A DNA stretch of 64,000 nt from Chryseobacterium sp. W4I1 (GTDB taxonomy: Bacteria; Bacteroidota; Bacteroidia; Flavobacteriales; Weeksellaceae). A model generated the notes under the pieces. It did no database searches. It was not told where the DNA came from and saw only the letters and a program-made list of their open reading frames with translations. Shown piece after piece: positions 1 through 8,239 of this stretch. The stretch lies in assembly GCF_030816115.1 (NCBI RefSeq), contig NZ_JAUSXQ010000001.1, forward strand, positions 2,914,001 to 2,978,000. Direction: 5' to 3'. The position numbers were made by a program, and so were the translations under genes. Position 1 is the stretch's first letter, and the number at the start of each line of letters is the position of its first letter.

Positions 1-500
1 CCCATTATGAAAGTGTCCTGGTATGTAAGGTTCATCCTGAATATAATCTCAGTGAGAAAACCTGGTCTTCTGTAAAAGATTTTGATGATACATTCTGGAA
101 AAACAGGTATGAAAGCATCCGGAATTTTGAAAAACATCTTGCGCAGAACGGAACAACTGTTGTAAAAATATTTTTGAATGTTTCTAAGAACGAGCAGAAG
201 AAAAGGCTGCTGGACAGGATCAATGAACAGGAGAAAAACTGGAAATTCTCTGCGGCAGATCTTCCTGAAAGAGCATTATTCCCTCAATATATGGAGGCCT
301 ACGAAGCGGCTATCAATGAGACTTCAAAAGATCATGCCCCGTGGTATGTACTTCCTGCAGACAATAAATGGTTTGCAAGAGTAGCAGCTATACAGATCAT
401 CATCGACACTCTGGAAAGAATGAATCTTAAGTATCCTCAGCTGAACGAAAAGGATAAAGCAGAGCTTACTGAAGCTAAAAAAACACTTGAAAGTGAATAA
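1..500 (+). CDS. PPK2-family polyphosphate kinase, 3' part
   Basis: The frame is open from base 3 to the stop at 498-500, so about 165 C-terminal residues are present and the start lies outside the window. The peptide contains the PPK2 C-terminal pattern: a W-x-x-V-K-D-F-D-D-x-F-W-K stretch, then V-V-K-I-F-L-N-V-S-K-x-E-Q-K-K-R, a D-L-P-E-R-A segment, and A-P-W-Y-V-L-P-A-D-N-K-W-F-A-R. In the family these belong to the P-loop kinase fold that transfers phosphate between polyphosphate and nucleotides. Which nucleotide is used cannot be told from this fragment. A strong terminator follows at 568, so it is not co-transcribed with the array downstream. Confidence 0.88.
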   Translation, partial: HYESVLVCKVHPEYNLSEKTWSSVKDFDDTFWKNRYESIRNFEKHLAQNGTTVVKIFLNVSKNEQKKRLLDRINEQEKNWKFSAADLPERALFPQYMEAYEAAINETSKDHAPWYVLPADNKWFARVAAIQIIIDTLERMNLKYPQLNEKDKAELTEAKKTLESE

Positions 501-567
501 CATAGAAGTGTAATTTATTACTCATTAGACAATTAACGATAAATAAATTTAACTGAAATAACACTAA

Positions 568-606
568 AACGTGAATAATTTATTGTTCACGTTATTTTTT
601 TTTATA
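568..606 (+). terminator. Rho-independent terminator after the PPK2 gene
   Basis: An 8-bp stem AACGTGAA / TTCACGTT (568-575 with 586-593) is followed by a T-rich tract to about 606. It separates the kinase from the A/B array. Confidence 0.85.
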
Positions 607-653
607 CATTTATGAAAAATTAATTTTTTAACACCAATCATTAAACTTTAACC

Positions 654-1031
654 ATGAAAAAACATTTATTATTATCAGCAATCGCTGTAATAAGTCTCAT
701 TTCCTGTAATAATGAGGCAACAACTGTAAATACTTTAGAAAGCATGAAGACTCCGCAAATGGAGAATTTTAATAAAGCTTTTAAAAGTTTGGGTGATCCT
801 CAAAACAGACCTACTGAAGAGGAAAAGCAGAGAAACACCTCTGAGCTCAGCGACAGAAGAAAGGCTCTTCTGGTTCCTGCCTCTAAAGAACTTATCCTCT
901 CTACAGGAGTTACAGAAGCTGAACTTACGAGAAAAACGGGCGGAGATATGAGCCAGACAATTGTTTGGGCCACGCAGATCTATATGCAGAAAAGTGATGA
1001 GATCCGTAAGAACTTAAAATCAGAGAAATAG
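654..1031 (+). CDS. Array lipoprotein A1, unknown family
   Basis: 125 residues. A lysine start and hydrophobic core end in the lipobox LISC, with the lipidated Cys at position 18, so this is a predicted lipoprotein. The mature part (about 108 residues) is rich in charged residues and probably helical, with the family core PQMENF-KAFKSLGDPQNRP, TSELSDRRKALLVP and IVWATQIYMQKSDEIRKN. I do not recognise the family. A1 is the most divergent of the seven copies: N for D in MENFNKAF, EEKQRN for EERKRN, and EATTVNTLES near the N-terminus. It shares SQTIVW and RKNLKSEK only with A2. It lies 1 nt before B1, which suggests translational coupling. The residues after the Cys (NNE) are only weakly like a surface-export signal. 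Confidence 0.9.
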   Translation: MKKHLLLSAIAVISLISCNNEATTVNTLESMKTPQMENFNKAFKSLGDPQNRPTEEEKQRNTSELSDRRKALLVPASKELILSTGVTEAELTRKTGGDMSQTIVWATQIYMQKSDEIRKNLKSEK

Positions 1032-1032
1032 T

Positions 1033-1578
1033 ATGAAAAAGTTTTTACTGCTGCTCGGCATATGCGCTGTTTCTTCGGCGTATGCTCAGGGAGGAACGCT
1101 GATCATTCAGAATCTCACTACTAATTATGATTTCCACGGAAATATTTATGCTAATAATAATACCGGAGGTGGATGTTATCCGATAGTCACCTCCAAAGAT
1201 CCTGATCCTATCATAGTGCCGGCGGGAGCTACTGCAAAATATGAAAACTACAGGGATCAGTATTCTTCTTCGGGGTTTCCGGTTTCTAGCTGGAACGTTT
1301 ATTTGGGAGCAGGATCTCCTGTGTCACCAAGACCATGGAACCATGGCAGCCTTGTTCCGGGCGGGATTATTTCCAATAACACCAAGTGGTCGATGTCTAA
1401 ATTCCAAATGTATCACGCAGGCACTTCGGTCCCGGAGACCTATTTTAACGGAGATATAGGAGGTACAGCGGCACCCTGCAATACAGCTCCTGATGTTGTC
1501 ACAACGGCATGGGGAAGTGCGAAGTGGTTCACTATTACTTCCGGTACAGATGTATACACTTACCTAATCATTCAATAA
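1033..1578 (+). CDS. Array secreted protein B1, unknown family
   Basis: 181 residues with a Sec signal peptide ending in AYAQ (about residue 19). The mature part shows the B-family layout: an N-terminal strand with TLIIQN, a first Cys (C48) in GGGCYP, PAGAT, YENYRDQ, PWNHGSLVPGG, ISNNTKW, FQMYHAGT, a second Cys (C149) in APCN, and a C-terminal WFTITS followed by a strand ending YLIIQ. The two mature Cys are probably a disulfide. It is the only copy that does not end in an aromatic residue or YP. It starts 1 nt after A1. No known domain is recognised. Confidence 0.9.
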   Translation: MKKFLLLLGICAVSSAYAQGGTLIIQNLTTNYDFHGNIYANNNTGGGCYPIVTSKDPDPIIVPAGATAKYENYRDQYSSSGFPVSSWNVYLGAGSPVSPRPWNHGSLVPGGIISNNTKWSMSKFQMYHAGTSVPETYFNGDIGGTAAPCNTAPDVVTTAWGSAKWFTITSGTDVYTYLIIQ

Positions 1579-1598
1579 ACCATTCACCTTATATTATT

Positions 1599-2132
1599 AT
1601 GAAAAAGATATCCTTACTTTTATCTGCTTTGGCAGGAGTACTTTCTTTTGCACAGAGCTCTGCTTTATTTGTAGAAAACTACAGTATTTATAATGCTGTT
1701 GGAAGACTGCGTACGGGAATGCCGGGCGGCGCAGCAGGTCCTTATATGTTTGCAGCCCCCAACCCTCCGTTTGGAAGCTACACTGTTCCTGCGGGAAATT
1801 CCACTCAATACAACACATTTGATACGAGCGGGACAGTAGCTCTCCCTATAGTCAAGTGGTATGTTGGAGATGCCACAAATCCTGCCAACAATGGAACATT
1901 TGCCTATAACGACCCTTTTATCACGTCTGTGATGAATCCTTCCAATGAATGGGGCGGATTTCATTTCTGGCTTGTAGATCCTTCCACCAATAATACTGTT
2001 GATTCTTATGAATTGGGAGATCCTACCATCTATCCGGGATTCAGCCCTTCGCTTACGGGTAGTGTTTCCAGTGCAGACTGGTTCACTATAAGTACCCCTA
2101 CAGGAGCTATTACTTATATGCTGATCTTTTAA
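1599..2132 (+). CDS. Array secreted protein B2, Cys-less subtype
   Basis: 177 residues from the ATG at 1599, chosen because it begins a normal signal peptide (MKKISLLL to SFAQ); an upstream in-frame ATG at 1509 would overlap B1 by 70 nt. Together with B4 it forms a distinct subtype: no cysteine in the mature part, PYMFA and PNPPF in place of the CYP segment, VGDATNPANNGTFAYN in place of the WNH segment, and a conserved D-x-x-E-L/V-G-D-P before the C-terminal ADWFTISTPTG and YMLIF. It follows B1 directly without its own A gene and is followed by a terminator hairpin, so A1-B1-B2 can form one transcript. Confidence 0.88.
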   Translation: MKKISLLLSALAGVLSFAQSSALFVENYSIYNAVGRLRTGMPGGAAGPYMFAAPNPPFGSYTVPAGNSTQYNTFDTSGTVALPIVKWYVGDATNPANNGTFAYNDPFITSVMNPSNEWGGFHFWLVDPSTNNTVDSYELGDPTIYPGFSPSLTGSVSSADWFTISTPTGAITYMLIF

Positions 2133-2138
2133 GACATT

Positions 2139-2170
2139 GGCAGCTGTTTAAACGGCTGCCTATTTTATTG
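2139..2170 (+). terminator. Terminator hairpin inside the A/B array
   Basis: GGCAGC (2139-2144) pairs with GCTGCC (2155-2160), followed by TATTTTATTG. The B2-A2 gap is 133 nt, the longest in the array, so a new transcript may begin before A2. I see no clear TAnnTTTG box in the gap. Confidence 0.6.
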
Positions 2171-2265
2171 AATACCATTGACGGGAGGGCATTTTTGCTT
2201 TCCAAGAGCTTTCTATGCCTAATGTCAAACAATATTTTAATGTTTATTCTAAATATAATTTAATC

Positions 2266-2643
2266 ATGAAAAAACTTCTTTTATCGGCTGTGTTAGCCGT
2301 TTCAACGTTGGGATCGTGCAGCAACGAAAGCGCTGCAGTCAACGCTGTGGAAAGTATGAAAAGCCCGCAGATGGAAAATTTTGATAAGGCTTTTAAAAGT
2401 CTTGGCGATCCACAAAACAGACCTACCGAAGAGGAGAGAAAAAGAAACACCTCAGAACTGAGTGACAGAAGAAAAGCGCTTCTGGTTCCGGCTTCTAAAG
2501 AGCTGATCCTTTCCACAGGGGTTACAGAAGCTGAACTTACGAGAAAGACAGGGGGTGACATGAGCCAGACGATTGTCTGGGCTACGCAGATCTATATGCA
2601 GAAGAGTGACGAAATCCGTAAAAATTTAAAATCTGAGAAATAA
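2266..2643 (+). CDS. Array lipoprotein A2, unknown family
   Basis: 125 residues from the ATG at 2266; an ATG 51 nt upstream would add 17 non-signal-like residues. Lipobox LGSC, Cys 18, then SNESAAVNAVES. The mature core matches the other copies with no indel. SQTIVW and RKNLKSEK group it with A1, whereas A3-A7 carry SQIIVW and NIKS. It follows the internal terminator and lies 2 nt before B3, so it probably heads the second transcription unit. Confidence 0.9.
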   Translation: MKKLLLSAVLAVSTLGSCSNESAAVNAVESMKSPQMENFDKAFKSLGDPQNRPTEEERKRNTSELSDRRKALLVPASKELILSTGVTEAELTRKTGGDMSQTIVWATQIYMQKSDEIRKNLKSEK

Positions 2644-2645
2644 AT

Positions 2646-3149
2646 ATGAAAAAGCTTTTAACCATCATTGGATTCATATCGGCGGCATCGGTATATGCTC
2701 AGGGAGGTCCGCTTATCATTAACAATTATACTAGTTATGATTTTCACACTCGGGTAACTGCGGCTAATCTCTCGACCCCGGGCTGCTATTTTTATGTAGC
2801 ATTAGACAATCCTGAACTTGTTATTTCCGGTGTGAGTTCTGTTAATTATAACAGTTTCAATATTCCGGGCACTTACTGGAAAGTGGCTACATCACCTTCT
2901 CCTGCCACTCTAAGACCTGGAACCAGCCCAAGCCTTATGTTGGGAGGAGTGATTTCTAACAATACAAAATGGGTGATATCCCAATTCCAGTTTTATCAGT
3001 CGGGAACACTTTTATCAACGGGAGCTGTAGGAGATGCATCTTATACTTGTGATCCGGTTTCCAGTGTTATCAATACTCCACAAGCCATGGTAGAGTGGTT
3101 TACGATTACTTCCGCAGGTACTACCTCAACTTATCTCCAAATATATTAA
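2646..3149 (+). CDS. Array secreted protein B3, shortest and divergent
   Basis: 167 residues, the shortest B copy, with signal peptide to VYAQ. It keeps both Cys (C47 in PGCYF, C135 in YTCD), ISNNTKW, VEWFTITS and the YLQIY end. It lacks the PADSH-GNG and YRDQ segments and the WNH motif; the middle is replaced by SGVSSVNYNSFNIPGTYWKV. This intermediate pattern links the Cys-containing and Cys-less subtypes. It begins 2 nt after A2. Confidence 0.88.
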   Translation: MKKLLTIIGFISAASVYAQGGPLIINNYTSYDFHTRVTAANLSTPGCYFYVALDNPELVISGVSSVNYNSFNIPGTYWKVATSPSPATLRPGTSPSLMLGGVISNNTKWVISQFQFYQSGTLLSTGAVGDASYTCDPVSSVINTPQAMVEWFTITSAGTTSTYLQIY

Positions 3150-3177
3150 TCAATCCAAAAACAATATCCTATTCCTT

Positions 3178-3555
3178 ATGAAAAAACATTTTTTATTAGC
3201 TGTTATTGCTGTATTAAGTTTTACTTCCTGTAATAATGAAGGTTCTGCCGTAAATACTGTGGAAAGCATGAAGACTCCGCAGATGGAAAACTTTGATAAG
3301 GCTTTTAAGAGCCTTGGAGATCCTCAGAACAGACCTACTGAGGAGGAAAGAAAAAGAAATACTTCGGAACTGAGCGACAGAAGAAAAGCGCTTCTGGTTC
3401 CTTCTTCTAAAGAACTGATCCTGTCTACAGGCATTACAGAAGCTGAGCTGACAAGAAAAACCGGTGGTGATATGAGCCAAATTATTGTCTGGGCTACTCA
3501 GATCTACATGCAGAAAAGCGATGAGATTCGTAAAAATATTAAGTCTGAAAAATAA
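3178..3555 (+). CDS. Array lipoprotein A3, unknown family
   Basis: 125 residues. Lipobox FTSC (Cys 18), then NNEGSAVNTVES. Differences from the consensus are few: S for A in VPSSKEL and I for V in GITEAEL. It follows B3 by 28 nt. The gap to B4 is 26 nt, unusually long for an A-to-B junction, and B4 is a Cys-less B. Confidence 0.9.
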   Translation: MKKHFLLAVIAVLSFTSCNNEGSAVNTVESMKTPQMENFDKAFKSLGDPQNRPTEEERKRNTSELSDRRKALLVPSSKELILSTGITEAELTRKTGGDMSQIIVWATQIYMQKSDEIRKNIKSEK

Positions 3556-3581
3556 ATACTAACCATTAAACGAATGTATAT

Positions 3582-4127
3582 ATGAAAAAACTAAGCATTA
3601 TATTAGGTATTTCAGCAGGAATAGCTGTTTCTGCGCAATCTTCTACCCTGATGATCAATAATTATAGCAGTTATGATGCTGCAGGAAGATTTATGACGGT
3701 AGGCTCAGCAGGATCCGGATCATCGCAGCCGTACATGTATGCACTTCCTAACTCGCCTTATACGGTATACACTATTCCCGCAGGAGGTTACACCAAATAT
3801 GATAAGTTTGACAATACGGGTGGCTCAAATCCTATTCCTATTTCCGGCTGGTATTATATAGATCCTTTAAACAGTGCGAATACTGGAAATTACGCCTACA
3901 ATCATCCTACCATTACAGCAGTGACCGCTGTTGATGAGTGGATGGGCTTTGCCTTTTCACTTACTGATGTTACGGGATACACCTTTGATACGTTTGAGGT
4001 AGGAGATCCTGTACTTTCGGGAGGCTTTTTAAGCACAACACAGACAGGGCCTAATACAGGAAGTTCAGCAGACTGGTTCACGATTACAACACCGGGCGGG
4101 CAGATCACTTATTTCCAGATTTTTTAA
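3582..4127 (+). CDS. Array secreted protein B4, Cys-less subtype
   Basis: 181 residues with signal peptide to VSAQ. It has no cysteine and matches B2 in layout: STLMINNYSSYDAAGRF, QPYMYALPNSPY, YTIPAGG-TKYDKFD, NTGNYAYNHPTI, DEWMGFAFSL, F-EVGDP, SSADWFTITTPGG and the YFQIF end. Unlike B2 it has its own upstream A gene (A3). Ser/Gly/Thr and aromatic residues dominate and no long helix is evident, consistent with a beta-rich fold (inference). Confidence 0.88.
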   Translation: MKKLSIILGISAGIAVSAQSSTLMINNYSSYDAAGRFMTVGSAGSGSSQPYMYALPNSPYTVYTIPAGGYTKYDKFDNTGGSNPIPISGWYYIDPLNSANTGNYAYNHPTITAVTAVDEWMGFAFSLTDVTGYTFDTFEVGDPVLSGGFLSTTQTGPNTGSSADWFTITTPGGQITYFQIF

Positions 4128-4184
4128 TATCTCATGATAACCAAATTTATTATTCCAAAAACTGACTATTCAAAAAATCTAACT

Positions 4185-4562
4185 ATGAAAAAATACTTCT
4201 TATCAGCTCTAATAGCTGTTTTAACATTATCATCATGTAGCAATGAAGGGAGTGCCGTAAATACTGTAGAAAGTATGAAGTCTCCACAAATGGAGAATTT
4301 CGATAAAGCTTTTAAAAGCCTTGGAGATCCACAGAACAGACCTACCGAGGAGGAAAGAAAAAGAAATACTTCGGAACTGAGTGACAGAAGAAAGGCTCTT
4401 CTTGTTCCTGCCTCCAAAGAACTGATTCTTTCTTCAGGTGTTACCGAAGCTGAACTCACCAGAAAAACAGGTGGTGACATGAGCCAGATTATCGTTTGGG
4501 CTACCCAGATCTATATGCAGAAAAGTGATGAAATCCGTAAAAATATTAAATCTGAAAAATAA
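4185..4562 (+). CDS. Array lipoprotein A4, unknown family
   Basis: 125 residues from the ATG at 4185; an ATG at 4134 would add 17 residues ahead of a normal lipoprotein signal. Lipobox LSSC (Cys 18), then SNEGSAVNTVES. The mature part is at or close to the array consensus, with S for T in ILSSGVTEAEL, a change shared with A5. It begins 57 nt after B4 and ends 3 nt before B5. Confidence 0.9.
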   Translation: MKKYFLSALIAVLTLSSCSNEGSAVNTVESMKSPQMENFDKAFKSLGDPQNRPTEEERKRNTSELSDRRKALLVPASKELILSSGVTEAELTRKTGGDMSQIIVWATQIYMQKSDEIRKNIKSEK

Positions 4563-4565
4563 TCT

Positions 4566-5123
4566 ATGAAAAAACTACTGACTATATTAGGGATAACATT
4601 GGCTTCTATGGCTTATTCACAGGGAGGAACCCTCATTGTCAACAATTATTCTGCCTATGAATACCGCGGAGCTCTCATTGCCAATAATTTCTCTGGAGGA
4701 TGCTACCCTGTGATCGGAACCAATGATCCGGTTATTATCCCTCCGGACTCTCATATCGGTAATGGAAATGCATTGATCTATACCAACTACAGGGATCAGT
4801 TCGGTACATCTCTTTACCCTATGCTCAACTGGACGGTTTCTATTGCCGCAAACAGTTCGAATGTAAGACCCTGGAACCACGGCAGTCTAGTTCCGGGCGG
4901 CGTAATATCCAACAATACCAAATGGTCCGGCACCAAGTTTGAGATGTACGATCTGGCAACATCTTCTTACGTTACGGACTTCCATGCCAATATGACTGTT
5001 GCAGCAAACCCATGCAATGGAGTGATGGATTATTTTGTGACTCCAAGCGGAGCCAACAGTGCAGAAATGTTTGTCATCACTACCAGCACCGGGTTGGTAG
5101 AAACTTATCTACAGCTTTATTAG
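4566..5123 (+). CDS. Array secreted protein B5, unknown family
   Basis: 185 residues with signal peptide to AYSQ. A typical Cys-type B: TLIVNNYSAYEYRG, C46 in GGCYP, IIPPDSHIGNGNAL, YTNYRDQFGTSLYP, RPWNHGSLVPGGVIS, NNTKW, FEMYD, C150 in NPCNG, then DYFVTPSG-NSAEMFVITTS and the YLQLY end. The NSAEMF form of the C-terminal motif is shared with B6, B7 and B9, while B1, B3, B8 and B10 carry a W (EWF/KWF) there. Confidence 0.9.
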   Translation: MKKLLTILGITLASMAYSQGGTLIVNNYSAYEYRGALIANNFSGGCYPVIGTNDPVIIPPDSHIGNGNALIYTNYRDQFGTSLYPMLNWTVSIAANSSNVRPWNHGSLVPGGVISNNTKWSGTKFEMYDLATSSYVTDFHANMTVAANPCNGVMDYFVTPSGANSAEMFVITTSTGLVETYLQLY

Positions 5124-5162
5124 GAACAACCTATTATTGATTCACCAAAATAAAATTTAACT

Positions 5163-5540
5163 ATGAAAAAATATTTTTTATCGGCTGTACTGGCCATTTT
5201 AACCTTATCATCATGTAACAATGAGGGATCCGCAGTAAATACTGTAGAAAGTATGAAAACTCCACAGATGGAAAACTTCGACAAAGCTTTTAAAAGTTTA
5301 GGAGATCCACAGAACAGACCTACGGAAGAGGAAAGAAAAAGAAACACTTCAGAACTGAGTGACAGAAGAAAAGCACTACTGGTTCCGGCATCTAAGGAAC
5401 TTATCCTTTCTTCCGGCGTTACAGAAGTTGAGCTTATGAGAAAAACAGGTGGCGATATGAGCCAGATCATCGTTTGGGCCACGCAGATCTATATGCAGAA
5501 AAGTGATGAAATCAAAAAAAATATTAAATCAGACAAATAA
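5163..5540 (+). CDS. Array lipoprotein A5, unknown family
   Basis: 125 residues. Lipobox LSSC (Cys 18), then NNEGSAVNTVES. It has the most C-terminal changes: VTEVELMRK for VTEAELTRK, and EIKKNIKSDK for EIRKNIKSEK. Many codons differ synonymously from A1 across the invariant PTEEERKRNTSELSDRR block, so the protein identity is not simply recent DNA copying. It is 9 nt upstream of B6 and heads the A5-B6-B7-B8 run. Confidence 0.9.
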   Translation: MKKYFLSAVLAILTLSSCNNEGSAVNTVESMKTPQMENFDKAFKSLGDPQNRPTEEERKRNTSELSDRRKALLVPASKELILSSGVTEVELMRKTGGDMSQIIVWATQIYMQKSDEIKKNIKSDK

Positions 5541-5549
5541 TTAATTGAT

Positions 5550-6113
5550 ATGAAAAAATTACTGACAGTATTACTTTTAGCCGCTTTTTCCCTTGGATAT
5601 TCGCAGGGAGGAACTCTTATTCTGAATAATTATTCCCATTATGATTTTGTGGGGTATATTATTGCCAATAATCTGGCAGGAGGATGTTACCCTTGGATAA
5701 CTTCAGCAAACCCGGAAATGGTAAGGGTTCCTGCCGATTCCCATATGGGTAACGGGCAAGAACTGAGATATGACAACTATAGAGACCAGTATAATAATTC
5801 TTCATACCCGATGGCTTCATGGTTGATAACTCTATCCAATACCACTAATATCACAAGACCCTGGGATCATCCTGCTCTGATGCCGGGTGGAGTTTATTCT
5901 AATAATACGAGATGGGCAACCACAAAATTTGTAATGTATTATCCGGGAACAACCACTTTAGCTCCGGACAATTTCAATGGTGCCGTAACTATAGCAGCCA
6001 ATTCCTGCTATACTGCTCCTGACCACTTTACAACATCTACAGGAAGCAACAGTGCGGAAATATTTACGATAAGCAGCGGTGGCACTAATTATACTTATAT
6101 CCAACTTTTCTAA
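5550..6113 (+). CDS. Array secreted protein B6, unknown family
   Basis: 187 residues, the longest B, with signal peptide to GYSQ. TLILNNYSHYDFVG, C46 in GGCYPW, VPADSHMGNGQEL, YDNYRDQYNNSSYP, RPWDHPALMPGG, YSNNTRW, FVMYYPGT, C153 in NSCY, NSAEIFTISSGG and the YIQLF end. Its stop codon overlaps a possible ATG of B7 by one base (TAATG). Confidence 0.9.
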   Translation: MKKLLTVLLLAAFSLGYSQGGTLILNNYSHYDFVGYIIANNLAGGCYPWITSANPEMVRVPADSHMGNGQELRYDNYRDQYNNSSYPMASWLITLSNTTNITRPWDHPALMPGGVYSNNTRWATTKFVMYYPGTTTLAPDNFNGAVTIAANSCYTAPDHFTTSTGSNSAEIFTISSGGTNYTYIQLF

Positions 6114-6118
6114 TGAGT

Positions 6119-6658
6119 ATGAAAAAGATTTTAACCGTCTTAGGAATAACAGCAGCCTCTTTTGTTTATTCACAAGGGAGAATTATCGTAAACAACTATT
6201 CTAAATATGACTTCCATGGTTTTTTAATAACCACTAATTCTACCACGGGATGTTATCCACGTGCAGGAAACAGCGGAGCCATAGTAATTCCTGCCGAATG
6301 CCACATGGGTAATGGACTTGCACTTGTATATGAGGGCTACAGAGATCAGTTTATTTCTTCTCTTTATCCCACTACTAACTGGGAGGTGACGGTCAATCCT
6401 CTGACATCTTCCATAATGGCCTGGGATGATGTAAATCTTGCTCCCGTCAGTACGATCGCAACGACTACAAAATGGTATGCCACTAAATTTGACATGACAG
6501 AACCGGGAACCAATATATCGGTACAGGATTTCCATACGAATTTGAATATTGCCAATCCTTGCAGCCCTGGTATTATGGATTACTATGTTACTCCTTCTGG
6601 AAATAACAGCGCAGAAATGTTCACCATAGGAAGCATAACCTACCTACAGCTTTTCTAA
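6119..6658 (+). CDS. Array secreted protein B7, extra cysteine
   Basis: 179 residues from the ATG at 6119. An in-frame ATG at 6113 overlaps the B6 stop and would only add Met-Ser, so coupling to B6 is likely with either start. Signal peptide to VYSQ. It has three mature cysteines: the usual pair (C45 in TGCYP, C148 in NPCS) plus C61, because the family PADSH is PAECH here. The WNH motif is degenerate (AWDDVNLAPV) and the ISNNTKW motif reads IATTTKW. NSAEMFTIGS and YLQLF close the protein. It has no A gene of its own. Confidence 0.88.
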   Translation: MKKILTVLGITAASFVYSQGRIIVNNYSKYDFHGFLITTNSTTGCYPRAGNSGAIVIPAECHMGNGLALVYEGYRDQFISSLYPTTNWEVTVNPLTSSIMAWDDVNLAPVSTIATTTKWYATKFDMTEPGTNISVQDFHTNLNIANPCSPGIMDYYVTPSGNNSAEMFTIGSITYLQLF

Positions 6659-6686
6659 ATAGCAACCTTCAAATCAATAATAAAAT

Positions 6687-7244
6687 ATGAAGAAAACATT
6701 CGCACTTCTTAGCCTTTGCCTGATGTCTTATGCTTATGCGCAGCACAGTATTATGATTGTCAACAACTTTTCTACCACATTCGATTTTCAGGGAAATTTG
6801 AGTGCCCATAACTATTCAGGAAGCTGCTACCCGTATGTAACATCCAGCACTCCTACCATGATCACAGTGCCGGCAGATTCTCATACATCTAATGGCAAAG
6901 AGCTGGCTTATAAAAATTTTAAAGATCAATTTACAGGATCTTTATATCCTACGACTAACTGGACGGTACAGACGAGTCCTACATCATCCACAATCAGAGC
7001 ATGGAATCATCCAAGTATTGCACCGGGCGGTGTCATTTCTTATAATGTTAAATGGGCTTCTTCCCAGTTTCAGATGTATTATGCAGGGACCTCTATACCG
7101 GAACCTTCGTTCGGCGGACTGATCGGGGAATCTCCTGACCCATGTACGGGTGCTCCGGGATATATTTCAACGTCATATGGAGATGCAGAATGGTTTAATA
7201 TTACAACAGCCAACGTTACCTACTCTTATTTACAAGTTTATTAA
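6687..7244 (+). CDS. Array secreted protein B8, unknown family
   Basis: 185 residues with signal peptide to AYAQ (one Cys inside the signal). Mature C47 in GSCYPY and C153 in DPCTG. VPADSHTSNGKEL, YKNFKDQF (variant of YRDQ), SLYPTTNW, RAWNHPSIAPGGVIS, FQMYYAGT, AEWFNITT and the YLQVY end. It is the third consecutive B after A5 and lies 28 nt after B7. Confidence 0.9.
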   Translation: MKKTFALLSLCLMSYAYAQHSIMIVNNFSTTFDFQGNLSAHNYSGSCYPYVTSSTPTMITVPADSHTSNGKELAYKNFKDQFTGSLYPTTNWTVQTSPTSSTIRAWNHPSIAPGGVISYNVKWASSQFQMYYAGTSIPEPSFGGLIGESPDPCTGAPGYISTSYGDAEWFNITTANVTYSYLQVY

Positions 7245-7276
7245 TCACAGAAATCAAACCTAAATTTAAATTAATC

Positions 7277-7654
7277 ATGAAAAAATTTTTTATATCAGCT
7301 ATAGTAGCTGTTTTAACATTATCATCATGCAACAATGAAGGAAGTCCTGTAAATACCGTAGAAAGTATGAAGACTCCGCAGATGGAAAACTTCGACAAAG
7401 CCTTCAAAAGCCTGGGCGATCCACAAAACAGACCTACTGAGGAGGAAAGAAAAAGAAATACTTCGGAATTAAGTGACAGAAGAAAAGCGCTTCTGGTTCC
7501 GGCTTCTAAAGAGCTGATCCTTTCCACAGGCGTTACAGAAGCTGAACTTACGAGAAAGTCAGGCGATGATATGAGCCAAATTATTGTCTGGGCTACGCAG
7601 ATCTATATGCAGAAGAGTGACGAGATTAGAAAAAATATTAAATCTGAGAAATAA
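7277..7654 (+). CDS. Array lipoprotein A6, unknown family
   Basis: 125 residues. Lipobox LSSC (Cys 18), then NNEGSPVNTVES, with P for A. The mature part differs from the consensus mainly at RKSGDDMSQ for RKTGGDMSQ. It follows the B6-B7-B8 run by 32 nt and precedes B9 by 3 nt. Confidence 0.9.
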   Translation: MKKFFISAIVAVLTLSSCNNEGSPVNTVESMKTPQMENFDKAFKSLGDPQNRPTEEERKRNTSELSDRRKALLVPASKELILSTGVTEAELTRKSGDDMSQIIVWATQIYMQKSDEIRKNIKSEK

Positions 7655-7657
7655 ACT

Positions 7658-8209
7658 ATGAAAAAAATTATAACCTTATTAAGCTTTGCGGCATCAGTAG
7701 CTGCATACGCACAGGGAGCTCTTGTAATCAACAACTACACAACTTACGATTTCCGGGGTGATCTGATTGCTCACAATTTAATATCTCCCTGCTATCCAAG
7801 AGTTGCGAACAATACTCCGATTATAGTTCCAGCTGATTCTCATATAGGAAACGGGCTGCAGCTTCAGTATGAAAATTACAGAGTTCAGTTCATAAATTCC
7901 CTATATCCGATGGCCGAATGGAGCGTATCTACATCAGCAAACACTACTAATGTAAGATCATGGGATAATAATAGCCTACTTCCCGGAGGCGTAATTTCAA
8001 GCAATACCAAATGGGGTACGGCAAAATTTGGAATGGTGTACGCAGGAACAACCACTAATGTTCCAGGTTTCAGTGTGAATATCTCTATAGCTGGTAATCC
8101 TTGTTATACTTATCCAGACTATTTCACAACCTCCAGTGGTCTTAACAGTGCGGAAATGTTTACCATTACAAGTGGGAGTAATGTTACTGCATACCTCCAG
8201 ATTTATTAG
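7658..8209 (+). CDS. Array secreted protein B9, unknown family
   Basis: 183 residues with signal peptide to AYAQ. ALVINNYTTYDFRG, C45 in SPCYPR, IVPADSHIGNGLQL, YENYRVQF (V for D in the YRDQ motif), SLYPMAEW, RSWDNNSLLPGGVIS, SNTKW, FGMVYAGT, C149 in NPCY, DYFTTSSG-NSAEMFTITSG and the YLQIY end. It closely resembles B5 and B6. Confidence 0.9.
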   Translation: MKKIITLLSFAASVAAYAQGALVINNYTTYDFRGDLIAHNLISPCYPRVANNTPIIVPADSHIGNGLQLQYENYRVQFINSLYPMAEWSVSTSANTTNVRSWDNNSLLPGGVISSNTKWGTAKFGMVYAGTTTNVPGFSVNISIAGNPCYTYPDYFTTSSGLNSAEMFTITSGSNVTAYLQIY

Positions 8210-8239
8210 TCAAAATATCAAACCTAAATTTTAATTTCA

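Noticed and set aside
2244..2561. Antisense ORFs opposite the A genes (for example 2244-2561, 4166-4480, 5120-5482)
   Set aside because: They recur opposite every A copy and are shadows of the conserved A coding frame; no start or signal features support them.
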